From the NCBI RefSeq assembly GCF_000350225.1, contig NW_005178530.1, positions 1 through 33,196 on the forward strand: a DNA stretch of 33,196 nt, read 5' to 3'. Source of the stretch: Chondrus crispus. Its lineage: Eukaryota > Rhodophyta > Florideophyceae > Gigartinales > Gigartinaceae. The position numbers and the translations under genes were made by a program. Of this stretch, positions 1 through 8,815 are shown in pieces (the stretch's first letter is position 1; the number at the start of each line of letters is the position of its first letter). The notes beneath the pieces are model-generated. The model saw nothing but the letters and a program-made list of their open reading frames with translations, was not told the DNA's origin and did no database searches.

Positions 1-12
1 GTGTGCTGGAAA

Positions 13-262
13 GTCCCGCCAAAAAAGAAAATAGCCGGCACACAACACCTTTAAAGGCCAAACAGTAGTATTTGATCCACGATCAAACACTTTCTCGTCA
101 TGTTCACGAACCAGGCCTCCAGTTTCCCGAAATGTTACCTCCTCGCTTCTCCCCGTCCCGCCAAAAAAATGGCGGGCACACAGCACCGTTAAAGGCCAAA
201 CAGTAGTAATTGATCCACGATCAAACACCTTCTCGTCCTGCTCCCAGGATTGGCCTCCAGTT
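13..262. repeat. direct repeat pair, about 110 bp each
   Basis: Two diverged copies, roughly 13-124 and 155-262, share GTCCCGCC at the start, AAAGGCCAAACAGTAGTA and TTGATCCACGATCAAACAC in the middle, and GGCCTCCAGTT at the end. The copies differ by scattered substitutions and small indels, so the duplication is not recent. A decayed transposon-like ORF begins inside the second copy. Their origin is not clear; they could be subterminal repeats of a dead element that starts left of the window. Confidence 0.8.
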
Positions 263-818
263 ACGGACAATTCACGCCCCCTCCGATGTCGATTGGAATG
301 CGTCGTCAGGCAGCGCGCGCCAAGCAAGGGACAGACGGGACGCAAGGGCCAAAGACAAACGGCAGACAGCGGTAAATTTATTGAAGATGAAAAAAAGGTT
401 GCCGATGTGGTTCGCCTCACAGTCGACTGTGAGGCGAACCACACTGATGATCATCAGTCGTGGGACAGCAGACCGATTACAAAAATGTCTCAAGACCAAG
501 GACGACGACAAACTGTCCCGCCTTCGTGACCCAGCCAACAACCGTCCCGGAGCCCCCCATGTCGTCAAAGCGGACGAGGACAAAATCATTAAGCAGCGCA
601 TTAAATACACTGCCTCCCGGGGATTTGCAATTAACAATTATACATTGCGAGCTATCATGGCTCGCATTGCCAATGATGGTCGACGCGGTTTTCAGACGAA
701 GGACAACATGCCCTCCCCGGACGTTATTCGTACCTGGAGAACCCGAAACAGGGATATCACGTTTCCAACAGCCGATCCCACGAATCTTCTAATCCTAGTT
801 ACTCCCCGACTCCTCTAA
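210..818 (+). pseudogene. decayed ORF resembling a CENP-B/pogo-type transposase DNA-binding region
   Basis: A 202-codon open frame with no clear full-length relative. Residues about 105-185 read like a helix-turn-helix region of pogo/Tigger-type transposases: a proline/asparagine-rich entry (NRPGAP), a helix with DEDKII, a RGFAINN turn, and a closing PSPDVIRTWRTRNRDI segment resembling the family's 'IRTWRRRN' helix. No DDE catalytic domain follows; the frame stops at 818 in AT-richer sequence. A 38-bp perfect palindrome at 406-443 lies inside the frame and makes the middle of the protein unreliable. I read this as a transposon remnant. The family assignment is by pattern only and is weak; it could be an unrelated repetitive ORF. 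Confidence 0.35.
406..443. repeat. perfect 38-bp palindrome
   Basis: The two 19-bp halves are exact reverse complements with no spacer, centred on AGTCGACT at 421-428. An independent 16-bp perfect palindrome (443-458, centred on TGATCA) abuts it directly. Such a loopless inverted repeat could extrude as a cruciform or form a stable hairpin. Neither half is seen elsewhere in the window. Confidence 0.95.
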
Positions 819-878
819 ATCTCCGAAGCACTGCGAATCCCTAAAGTACAAAAACCATCCTACTCCTTACTCCTGAAT

Positions 879-1111
879 CCCCTGCCGGCCTGTGATCAGT
901 GGCCTCTGATCACAGCTCCCCACTGATCACCGGTCCTAACTCTCAAAATTTGCACCCCAATTTGCAAATTTTATACAGCAATGACGATGTCGGACGACAC
1001 CCCCTGCCGGCCTGTGATCAGTGGCCACTGATCACAGCTCCCCACTGATCACCGGTCCTAACTCTCAAAATTTGCACCCAAATTTTGCAAATTTTATACA
1101 GCGATGACGGT
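879..1111. repeat. tandem duplication, unit about 122 bp, rich in TGATCA palindromes
   Basis: Copy one is 879-990 and copy two is 1001-1111. Each carries CCCCTGCCGGC, a CTGTGATCAG...CTGATCACAG hairpin, a further CTGATCACCGG, and an AT stretch ending TTTTATACAGC. In the second copy the hairpin at 1012-1037 is a perfect 26-bp palindrome; in the first one base breaks it. The pair lies about 300 bp beyond the 3' end of the transposase-like gene. It might be a subterminal transposase-binding array, but no matching copy was found on the other side of that gene. Confidence 0.85.
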
Positions 1112-1425
1112 GCACCGGTTGACAAGGAGAGTGGGTGTATGGTGAGGAAAACGAAAAAGTTAAGGATCAGACTGGCTGCAGGAACTAGAGAGGTGTAGGG
1201 ACACGGACTTCGAAAGGTGGGGATACATAACGTGCCCCCTTGCAACAAGCCCACAAAGGTAGCAGACCTGAATTTTGTTTGCAATAACGATACAGTTTAT
1301 ATGTCGCAACTACGGATATAGAGGCCGGCGCAGAGCTTATAGTCAGTGCATAAAAGTATGCAGAGCTGTGTGGTAGTACTAAAAACTGTTGAATAAAGAC
1401 CAGAGTTCTTGTTCCGCACATATAC

Positions 1426-4400
1426 TTATGCCTGACGTGGCGGATACCCTTCCTTTCGCCCCCACACTTGATAAATTCCACCGTCTGGGAGACTCCTGTG
1501 TTGTACTGCTGAGTTTGATGTGCATATGAGACACATATGGTCGTCGCTTTCGGCGCTGTACTGCTCGCAGTAGTGCATAACTAATGCCTTTCGAACGTAG
1601 CTTCCAAGCTCAACCAGCGCTCTTCTTTCGTTTCGTTGTTGTATCATCACCCCGTATCCATCTTCTTCAGCTTCGCACTCCTTCACTGCGCAATATCGTG
1701 TTGTTTCTTGACTTTCTTTCTCACGAGCGTCCAGAATCCGGACTTGAACCACGGCTAGCACCATCCAGAACCTTCTGTCCTCATCATGCTCAGAATCATT
1801 GTTCTCATGAAGAGTGAATGTGAGATCAGGATCTGCGGTCGAAACTACAGAAGAATGCAAGGCTTGAATCACGCTCCCATAAGATATAGTGGCCAAAACA
1901 GATGTCTGGTCTCTTTTTCGCCCGTCTGTTATTTTGCACCACTTGGCAGTTCCATATATCTGTACGGTTACGGAATTTCCATGGTCCGGCCGGCCACTTC
2001 GAAGACGTAGCTTTTGTTTCCATAAATGCTCTAAAAACTCCCTTGCTTTCAACAGAAATGCAAGGTCAGTTGATTGGAACATTTCCGAATGTTGACCTCC
2101 GTCTGCAGTGTTTCCGAGGTTCATAATTACTGAATTGTCTACGCGCCAGTCCTTCCTACTGAGAGACGACGATAAGAGTCCTTTCCGATGTAATCGAAGG
2201 TTCTGCAGAACAGGAGTTGGGAAGCAGTCCTGAAGCTTTTGTAGAAATCTTCCCGCATCCTGAAGCCCAGAACTGTCGTAGCCCAAGAGATTTAAAACCG
2301 ACTTCGCTGTCTCAAAACTCCAGCCGTTCTCACTAGTGTCAATGCCTTCAGTTTCAATTGCCAGACGAGTCTTCCAGTCGTTGGCAAGACGATGTTCCAT
2401 AGCCTGTAATTGTGAGTTTTTCATATTGGATTGAGCTACCCCCCTCTTCAATGGCTGATGAGCGCTTTCAAACAACAACTCTTGTACATGTCTTACACTA
2501 CCGAACAGTGGCAATGTATGTGTGAAGAACTCCAACAATCTGTGAAGGTTTGGTTTGTCCAAATGAGTGGAGGCAAAGCTGTTTGTGCGACACAGCTTAT
2601 CTACTCGAGATAGGTAACGAAGTGCCATATTACGAATCTCCAGAAGTCTCTTGGTTCCTCGTTCTTCATTGTGTGTGTCTAATGACCTCTTACCATCTAT
2701 CCTTGAGTCCGGAAAGTACTGTGTTCTGCTCACGAGAGAGGAAAACAGGTCGAGGAGGTCGAGAGCCTCATCGATAGTAGCACAGTTTCCGCTCTCTCTC
2801 TCGCCTGTGATTTTGTTCACGTACCAAGCACTCTTCATCGCCCGTGGTGCTACCAAGAGCAGGCAGTACATAGACGATATCGTCATTGAATGTAGCACAT
2901 GCTTGTCATGGTTGATTAGGCTCTCCTGATATATGAGATAGCCATCCTTCAAAGCCATCTTGGCAATTGCCTCGGCATCTTTGCGTACATCTTTTGGTAG
3001 CAGTGTTATACAGAGATTCATGATGTCGCGACCAATCCCGAGGAAAAGATGATCGGGAGCCACAACGCATGAGCGATACGAATCGAAAACAGAAGGAACA
3101 ACCGGTTTGCTACTGCCGAGTACACGAGGCACACGAGCGCGAACTTGTCGCAGTTTCTCAGAGAGTTGATGAAGTGCCTGCAAACTTGTCTCAAACGTAT
3201 CTGCGTCATCCATTCCGAGGGCTTTCAACTCTTCCCTGGATAACTTGGATCTCCTCAATGCAGTAGCCCGGTTCTCATCTCTCGCGAAAGATGGATGGTC
3301 GGAATGGATGCGGGTTGTGTAACAATACTTGCTTCCTTGTAATCCAGACTTGTCGTACCTACCATAGCTGCATAAGTGACATGGAACATTGGAGCAGTCC
3401 CCTAGTAGGTCCAAAGTGTGGGACACTGCAGGATAGTCTCCAACGTACCCGACGACATCGAGAAAAAGAACAACCTTCTCTCCTTTTGCAGTGGTCATCT
3501 CAAATCCCTTTTCTGTCCCCTCAATGATATCATCAATAACTGCCGCCAGTACCTCGTTTGTAGATACCCCTGGAGGAGTTAGCCCGATAGGTCTGATGGC
3601 TCCTGCTCCATTGCGGTTCTCCGGAGCCATACCTATTGGCAGCATGTATACACCACCCATGCTTCCTTTCTTTCCAATGTACGGCGTAAATCCATCAGAG
3701 TACAGAAACATTCTATACACAACGTACTTTCTTCCATCTTCCAAACGTCCACTGCTTTCTGCATCGACGCGATGACCCTTGTTCATTGGATTATCATCGG
3801 CAGATACTCGTTTCACTACGGCTTTGTCAAACATCTGGTTGTAAACGCCCCTATTCGTTCCGGTGAGATTCGAAACATTTCTTTCAGAAGATACAACCAA
3901 GCTGGTGGCGTAGTCGTCATCACAGTTCTGTCTTCTCCACATCCTATACACAAGGAAGGGTATTTGCGTTGGTTCTTCCGAATCTTCGGCGTCTGGCTGT
4001 CCTGGGAGTTCAAGTTCGACGACCATGTCACTGGGAAGGAATGGCCGAGATTCTGGTCTCTTCGTCTTCATCGTTTTGGTACGCTTTGAATTGGACTCCG
4101 CCTGCGGTTCTGTCCAGTTTGGCTCATCGTAAACAAAGAAGGAAGATACAACTGCATCAAATCTCATGTTCGTTGAGGACGTTACTGCAAACTGGGCTTG
4201 CATCAATCTGCCCTTCACCGCGTCACTTGTTTCGAACGTAATGTTAAGAAGGAGCCCTTTTCGCAGTTTCACTGTCACACCATCTTCGGTTGGAATCCGA
4301 TAAACAGATAGACTCCCAGCCCTATCCTTGATAATTGGAGTGTCCTCAATATCCGAGAACCTCGGTATCTCGATTGACGGATCCATATCATGCCGTCTTC

Positions 4401-5259
4401 CTTGCACCATCTCCCGCAATTTTGCTGTCGAAAAGTCAAGTTTTGCCCAGTTGCTCGGTCTTACAATCATGGTCGGAGCGCTGTCCTGTGAGGTATACTT
4501 TCCAACGCCAGCCTTCGACCCAGACTTCGACAAATCCACAGTAAACATTTCTACATGACAAGGAACGAAGAAGTTGGATTTCGCAAATGGACGAACACGT
4601 CTCTTCAGAGTAGATGTACTTGGCAGTTTGAGAGTGAGCTGCCTTTCATTCGGTCTCCAGTTCCTAAAGTTGGCAAGTGTCTGATACGCAGTCTCGCTGA
4701 GACGCGTGCTCCCAGTTGCTGTTATTAGTGATGCAATATTTGTCCAGGTCAATCGAATTCCACCAGAAGCGCTTTCGAACATGCTGTCTATCAGCTCCTC
4801 AGACTCCTCAGCTTCGTAGGCATTGTCCTGCTCAACGCTCAATCCAATGTCTAATCCAGAAATTCCTTCGCTTTCTTCACAACGGATCGTGTTATTCCGT
4901 TCGGGGTGAGGACTTGATGGAAGTGCCTCCACACCGTCATGCATGACGCCTTGGTATTCTTGGAGGTCGCTTAAAAGCCCGTCTTTCAAAAGGGAAGCGT
5001 AGGATTCTGACTGACCGTCTAGTAACATGAACCCATCTCCTGGACGTTTAGCTGGCTTTGTAGACAGTTGCCTACATGGCCTTGCTCTTTTTCGATTTCT
5101 TTCAAGCTGAGGTTCAGAAGAAGATGGTGCGTGCCCATCCCAAGTAGTCCCTTGTGATACAACATCTTCGGAACGCTTTGCATAAGGTCCGCGTTTTTTA
5201 AGAACCCAACGACTCTTGCTTTGACGCCCCATCTGTGACAGTTTCGACCAGGTCCGCAA
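1426..5259 (-). CDS. large transposase-like protein (tnp2/Plavaka/KDZ-like DDE type)
   Basis: An uninterrupted 1277-codon frame. The first 170 residues are basic, then acidic and low-complexity. The centre holds what looks like a DDE nuclease core: LYSDGF with Asp522, then LFLDVVGYVGDYPA with Asp601/Asp608, followed by a CHLC pair (Cys627, Cys630). Further on, ELLFESAHQPLKR has Glu931, in the place where tnp2/Plavaka proteins have an acidic-His segment. The order Asp, 'G-D-x-P-A', Cys-x2-Cys, late Glu/His is what known CACTA-related and Plavaka transposases show; the assignment here is by motif reading. The frame has no stop or shift, unlike every other mobile gene in the window, so it is recent, active or under selection. 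I found no terminal inverted repeats. An alternative is a domesticated host protein derived from such a transposase. Confidence 0.55.
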   Translation of the reverse strand: MRTWSKLSQMGRQSKSRWVLKKRGPYAKRSEDVVSQGTTWDGHAPSSSEPQLERNRKRARPCRQLSTKPAKRPGDGFMLLDGQSESYASLLKDGLLSDLQEYQGVMHDGVEALPSSPHPERNNTIRCEESEGISGLDIGLSVEQDNAYEAEESEELIDSMFESASGGIRLTWTNIASLITATGSTRLSETAYQTLANFRNWRPNERQLTLKLPSTSTLKRRVRPFAKSNFFVPCHVEMFTVDLSKSGSKAGVGKYTSQDSAPTMIVRPSNWAKLDFSTAKLREMVQGRRHDMDPSIEIPRFSDIEDTPIIKDRAGSLSVYRIPTEDGVTVKLRKGLLLNITFETSDAVKGRLMQAQFAVTSSTNMRFDAVVSSFFVYDEPNWTEPQAESNSKRTKTMKTKRPESRPFLPSDMVVELELPGQPDAEDSEEPTQIPFLVYRMWRRQNCDDDYATSLVVSSERNVSNLTGTNRGVYNQMFDKAVVKRVSADDNPMNKGHRVDAESSGRLEDGRKYVVYRMFLYSDGFTPYIGKKGSMGGVYMLPIGMAPENRNGAGAIRPIGLTPPGVSTNEVLAAVIDDIIEGTEKGFEMTTAKGEKVVLFLDVVGYVGDYPAVSHTLDLLGDCSNVPCHLCSYGRYDKSGLQGSKYCYTTRIHSDHPSFARDENRATALRRSKLSREELKALGMDDADTFETSLQALHQLSEKLRQVRARVPRVLGSSKPVVPSVFDSYRSCVVAPDHLFLGIGRDIMNLCITLLPKDVRKDAEAIAKMALKDGYLIYQESLINHDKHVLHSMTISSMYCLLLVAPRAMKSAWYVNKITGERESGNCATIDEALDLLDLFSSLVSRTQYFPDSRIDGKRSLDTHNEERGTKRLLEIRNMALRYLSRVDKLCRTNSFASTHLDKPNLHRLLEFFTHTLPLFGSVRHVQELLFESAHQPLKRGVAQSNMKNSQLQAMEHRLANDWKTRLAIETEGIDTSENGWSFETAKSVLNLLGYDSSGLQDAGRFLQKLQDCFPTPVLQNLRLHRKGLLSSSLSRKDWRVDNSVIMNLGNTADGGQHSEMFQSTDLAFLLKAREFLEHLWKQKLRLRSGRPDHGNSVTVQIYGTAKWCKITDGRKRDQTSVLATISYGSVIQALHSSVVSTADPDLTFTLHENNDSEHDEDRRFWMVLAVVQVRILDAREKESQETTRYCAVKECEAEEDGYGVMIQQRNERRALVELGSYVRKALVMHYCEQYSAESDDHMCLICTSNSAVQHRSLPDGGIYQVWGRKEGYPPRQA

Positions 5260-5669
5260 CTAGAAATGGGGCTGCAGTGAAGTTTGGCATGGACCTCGGC
5301 ATTAACAAGATTTCAGCAAGCTTACTGCTCTACAGCCGAAAGAAGGTCTTTTGTTACATTTGGCGATGCATACGGTTGTGCCGTTAATATTAAAGCTTGG
5401 TTCAATGAATAGAAACGGTAAAAAGGATATGCTCCTACTCGCATTTTGATGTGATGCCGCATGCAAAAGCTCAATGAATGGCTGTCGTTAAGGACAGCCA
5501 TGCCATACCGAATTCGGTAATTTCAAATTGAGATTTCAGTACGACACGTGCCCATGAACAGTTTGAAATATCTAGCTACCGGTTTTTTCTGAACACTGCA
5601 TATATATATGCAGCAATATAGTTCCAGGACCAGATCCAACTCTCTGCACGCCCGTCGTCCGCAGTCTTG
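5260..5669. other. intergenic region with a short hairpin
   Basis: This stretch lies upstream of the transposase-like gene and probably holds its promoter, but I see no clear TATA element. The only structure is a hairpin at 5478-5501: 9-bp arms ATGGCTGTC/GACAGCCAT around a 6-nt loop. No coding region is supported. Confidence 0.5.
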
Positions 5670-6863
5670 ATCCACCATGCATCCCGTTTTCTGACAGTTT
5701 CCTTTCTGCAAGTTGCGTGTTCGGTTGAGATATCATCCACACAGTAAGTGAAGCTACTTCTCCCACAGTCTTGACCCACAACGCATCTGTTTCTCTAACA
5801 GTTTCCGTTCTGCAAGTTGCTTGTCTGTTTGAAATATCATCCGCAGTAAGTGACGCCACTTCTCCCACAGTTCTGACCCACCACGCATCCATTTTTCTAA
5901 CAGTTTCCTTTCTGCTAGTTGCGTGTTTGTTTGGGATATCATCCACAGTAAGTGACGCCACTTCTCCCATAGTTCTGACCCACCACGCATCCATTTTTCT
6001 AACAGTTTCCTTTCTGCGAGTTGCGTGTTTGGTTGAGATATCATCCACAGTAAGTGACGCCACTTCTGCCACAGTCCTGACCCTCCACGCATCCATTTTT
6101 CTAACAGTTTCCTATCTGCGAGTTGCGTGTTTGGTTGAGATATCATCCACAGTAAGTGACGCCACTTCTCCCACAGTTCTGACCCACCACGCATCCATTT
6201 TTCTAACAGTGTCCTTTCTGCTAGTTGCGTGTTTGGTTGAGATATCATCCACAGTAAATGACGCCACTTCTGCCACAGTCCTGACCCACCACGCATCCAT
6301 TTTTCTAACAGTTTCTTTTCTGCGAGTTGCGTGTTTGGTTGAGATATCATCCACAGTAAGTGACGCCACTTCTCCCACAGTTCTGACCCACCACGCATCC
6401 ATTTTTCTAACAGTGTCCTTTCTGCGAGTTGCGTGTTTGATTGAGATATCATCTGCAGTAAGTGACGCCACTTTTGCCACAGTTCTGACCCTCCACGCAT
6501 CCATTTTTCTAACAGTTTCTTTTCTGCGAGTTGCGTCTTTGGTTTAGATGTCATCCACAGTAAGTGACGCCACTTCTCCCATAGTTCTGACCCACCACGA
6601 ATCCATTTTTCTAACAGTGTCCTTTCTGCGAGTTGCGTGTTTGGTTGAGATATCATCTGCAGTAAGTGACGCCACTTCTCCCATAGTCCTGACCCACCAC
6701 GCATCCATTTTTCTAACAGTTTCTTTTCTGCGAGCTGCGTGTTTGGTTGAGATATCATCCATAGTAAGTGACGCCACTTCTGCTACAGTCATGACCCACC
6801 GCGCATCCCCGTTTCTGACAGTTTGCTTTCTGCGAGTTGCGTGTTTGGTTGAAATCTCATGCG
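5670..6863. repeat. 102-bp minisatellite, about 12 copies
   Basis: The anchor CACGCATCCATTTTT recurs every 102 bp from about 5679 to 6804. Inner units are nearly identical; the first one or two and the last unit are more diverged, as expected for an array that evolves by unequal exchange. Because 102 is a multiple of three, any frame free of stops in one unit stays open across the array. Three such frames give 34-residue repeats: two on the minus strand (one with MRGGSGLWEKWRHLL, one with VRTVAEVASLTVDDI) and one on the plus strand. No start region, promoter or non-repetitive domain marks any of them as a gene, so I annotate DNA repeats only. Confidence 0.93.
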
Positions 6864-7539
6864 GAGACACGAGTGCGCTGCAGACGTTTGGTAAGTGAGC
6901 GCTTTCTCTAGGCAATGCCGTTTTGCGATTACCTACAAAGCTGTAACGTAAGTTCGCACATTCTCTAACACATTGAAAGTTTCGAAGAACTGTTCTGACC
7001 AAGCCTCACAGCGTTCCTTGTCTCACTGCAGGTCAACCCGCCCGTCTTCTAACTCAGGATCAAGTAAGCCATCAGTACACCCTCCTTGGTCTATCAGAAT
7101 TCCAATCCACCATCATGACGTACTGTGACCGTAACTGACCTCTCTTGTTATGTTTCTTGGCGTTGATGATTGTATTTAACGGAAGCGCAATGAACCACTG
7201 CTGCGGTATTCCGGTATTTGGACGGGGTAGATGTAGTGTATGTAGCCGTAACAATACTCTTTGGTTGCTACAAATAAATGTGATGTGAACGCCGCTGGAA
7301 CCGCTATCGGTTTCATCCTTCGGGTTGGGACCGTTTCTGGACCGGCGGGGTGATATCACCTTTGCAAGAAAGGTACTGGATTAACATTTCATTGACTGAG
7401 AGTAGGTCGGAGCATTACGTGTAGTGTTGCATTGGAGCTGCGAATGGAGACATATTTTCACTGCCCTGGAGCAGCAAAACATGGTCGTCGGTGGCTGCGC
7501 ATATGCAGCGATGATCACCGTCTCATCATTGCATCAATG
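6864..7539. other. non-coding region between two tandem arrays
   Basis: Unique sequence with only short chance open frames on both strands. No recognisable protein, RNA gene or repeat was seen. Confidence 0.5.
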
Positions 7540-7870
7540 TAAAAGCGTTTGGCCCTGCGGGACCTGCCTGTGTACAGCGCCAGCCAGCCATCTACCGCGG
7601 CAGGCCAGGCACAGACGCTGTGCCATAACTATGCTGCTTTTCAGCCAATGGCGTTTGGCACTGCGAGACTTACCCGTGTGCAGCGCCAGCCAGTCATCTA
7701 CCGCCACAGGCCAGGCAGAGACGCTGTGCAATAACTCTGCTGCTTTTCAGCCAATGGCGTTTGGCACTGCGAGACTTACCTGTGTGCAGCGCCAGCCAGT
7801 CATCTACCGCCACAGGCCAGGCATAGACGCTGTGCCATAACTATTCCGATTTTCAGCCAATGGCGTTATT
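7540..7870. repeat. 106-bp tandem repeat, 3 copies
   Basis: CAGCCAATGGCGTTTGGC starts at 7642 and 7748 and, in partial form, at 7854; the preceding unit begins near 7540. Each unit carries GTGTGCAGCGCCAGCCAG, ACCGCCACAGGCCAGGCA and GACGCTGTGC. The second and third units are almost identical and the first is more diverged. It ends about 270 bp before the Copia element 1 insertion. No function is evident. Confidence 0.9.
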
Positions 7871-8141
7871 GGTAAAAAATGTGCAAAATCGCGACATGAA
7901 ATCAACAAGCGTTGCTACATTTATGACACATTTTTTGCTGGCCCGGACCAAAATATTTGCGCCGATTTTTTATTGCCTCCGATAGGCTGATTTGACCTTC
8001 CTGTGCATGCCATCCATACTATTCTCTCTCCGAGAATTTCTTTACGAACTATCTTACACCGTCTCAATGCATCCGCAGAAAGGCACTGTTATTGGTGGAG
8101 TTTGAGGTTAATACGGCCCTCAACCCGCCATGCTCAACGAT

Positions 8142-8146
8142 GCTAC
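8142..8146. repeat. target-site duplication of Copia element 1, left copy
   Basis: GCTAC directly before the element terminus TGCAGTAG at 8147. The same five bases follow the other terminus at 15334-15338. Five base pairs is the usual duplication length for Copia-type integrases. Confidence 0.9.
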
Positions 8147-8466
8147 TGCAGTAGAACGGGTTCAGTGGTGCGTAGGGTGAAGGGACGGACGGCACGGAAG
8201 GGACGAAAGTATCCGTTCTAGCTCGTGCGCAGCAGGGGCAAATGGAAGGATAGGCAAAAGTATAGGGTACCCAGACCCCCGGGGGCTCCGTCCGTCTCCT
8301 CTCCGACTGCCCCCGGAATTGTAGCTTTTATCAGGACACTTGGTCCTCGTCCAAGTGGGTCTCGCGAGCTCCAGCGAGCTCGCCGGCGCCGGGTGATCAG
8401 GCATAAAATACAGTAATTATTTCGGTCTCTCCTGATAATTCTATCCGGCTGTCGCGACACATCACA
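8147..8466 (-). repeat. 3' LTR of Copia element 1
   Basis: On the minus strand it starts TGTGATGTG just after the polypurine tract and ends CTACTGCA at 8147, giving TG...CA ends. Length is about 320 bp; the inner boundary is uncertain by 2 bp because of a TGTGTG run. It is the only complete copy: the opposite end of the element contains only its terminal 90 bp plus an inverted 143-bp copy. Confidence 0.85.
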
Positions 8467-8468
8467 CA

Positions 8469-8480
8469 CCCCCCCCGTTG
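8469..8480 (-). other. polypurine tract of Copia element 1
   Basis: On the minus strand this reads CAACGGGGGGGG next to the 3' LTR. Element 2 has CCAACGGGGGG at the same place despite unrelated LTR sequence, which supports its role as the plus-strand primer site. Confidence 0.75.
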
Positions 8481-8770
8481 GCCAACGGAACTTGCCATCC
8501 CTTCAGTGAGATTCCGCGGCCAACTCAAGCGACCCGAGCCCTCCTCTGCCTCGATATCGCGTTAACGTCATCGTCTCGCGACTCTTCTCGTCCCCAAAAT
8601 CGCAAATCCACCGGTTTTCTTCGTTCCATTCCACACCTTCCTGTTTGCCTTGGACCTTACGTGACTTGCACCTGACACACTCTACCCGGCTCCCGCATTC
8701 CGTACGCGCGTTCGGTTCGTTCCCAGTCTTCTACAGCGCACCCCATTCCACCCGCCTGATCCGCAACCCG

Positions 8771-8778
8771 TATATAAG
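8771..8778 (+). promoter_or_regulatory. TATA box of the antisense gene in Copia element 1
   Basis: TATATAAG stands 45 bp upstream of the ATG at 8816, which has A at -3 and G at +4. The motif is on the strand opposite to the retrotransposon genes, so it would drive the antisense gene independently of the LTR. Confidence 0.55.
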
Positions 8779-8815
8779 CGCTTTCGGGCCGAGGTACGTG
8801 ACGGCTTTTGCAATT

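Noticed and set aside
5754..6758. 34-residue repeat protein resembling a PPR or other helical repeat protein
   Set aside because: The period comes from a 102-bp DNA repeat that is open in three frames on both strands. There is no unique N- or C-terminal domain and the PPR consensus is not met.
5670..6863. CRISPR-like array
   Set aside because: The units are contiguous and about 102 bp long, with no spacers between them, in a eukaryotic context.
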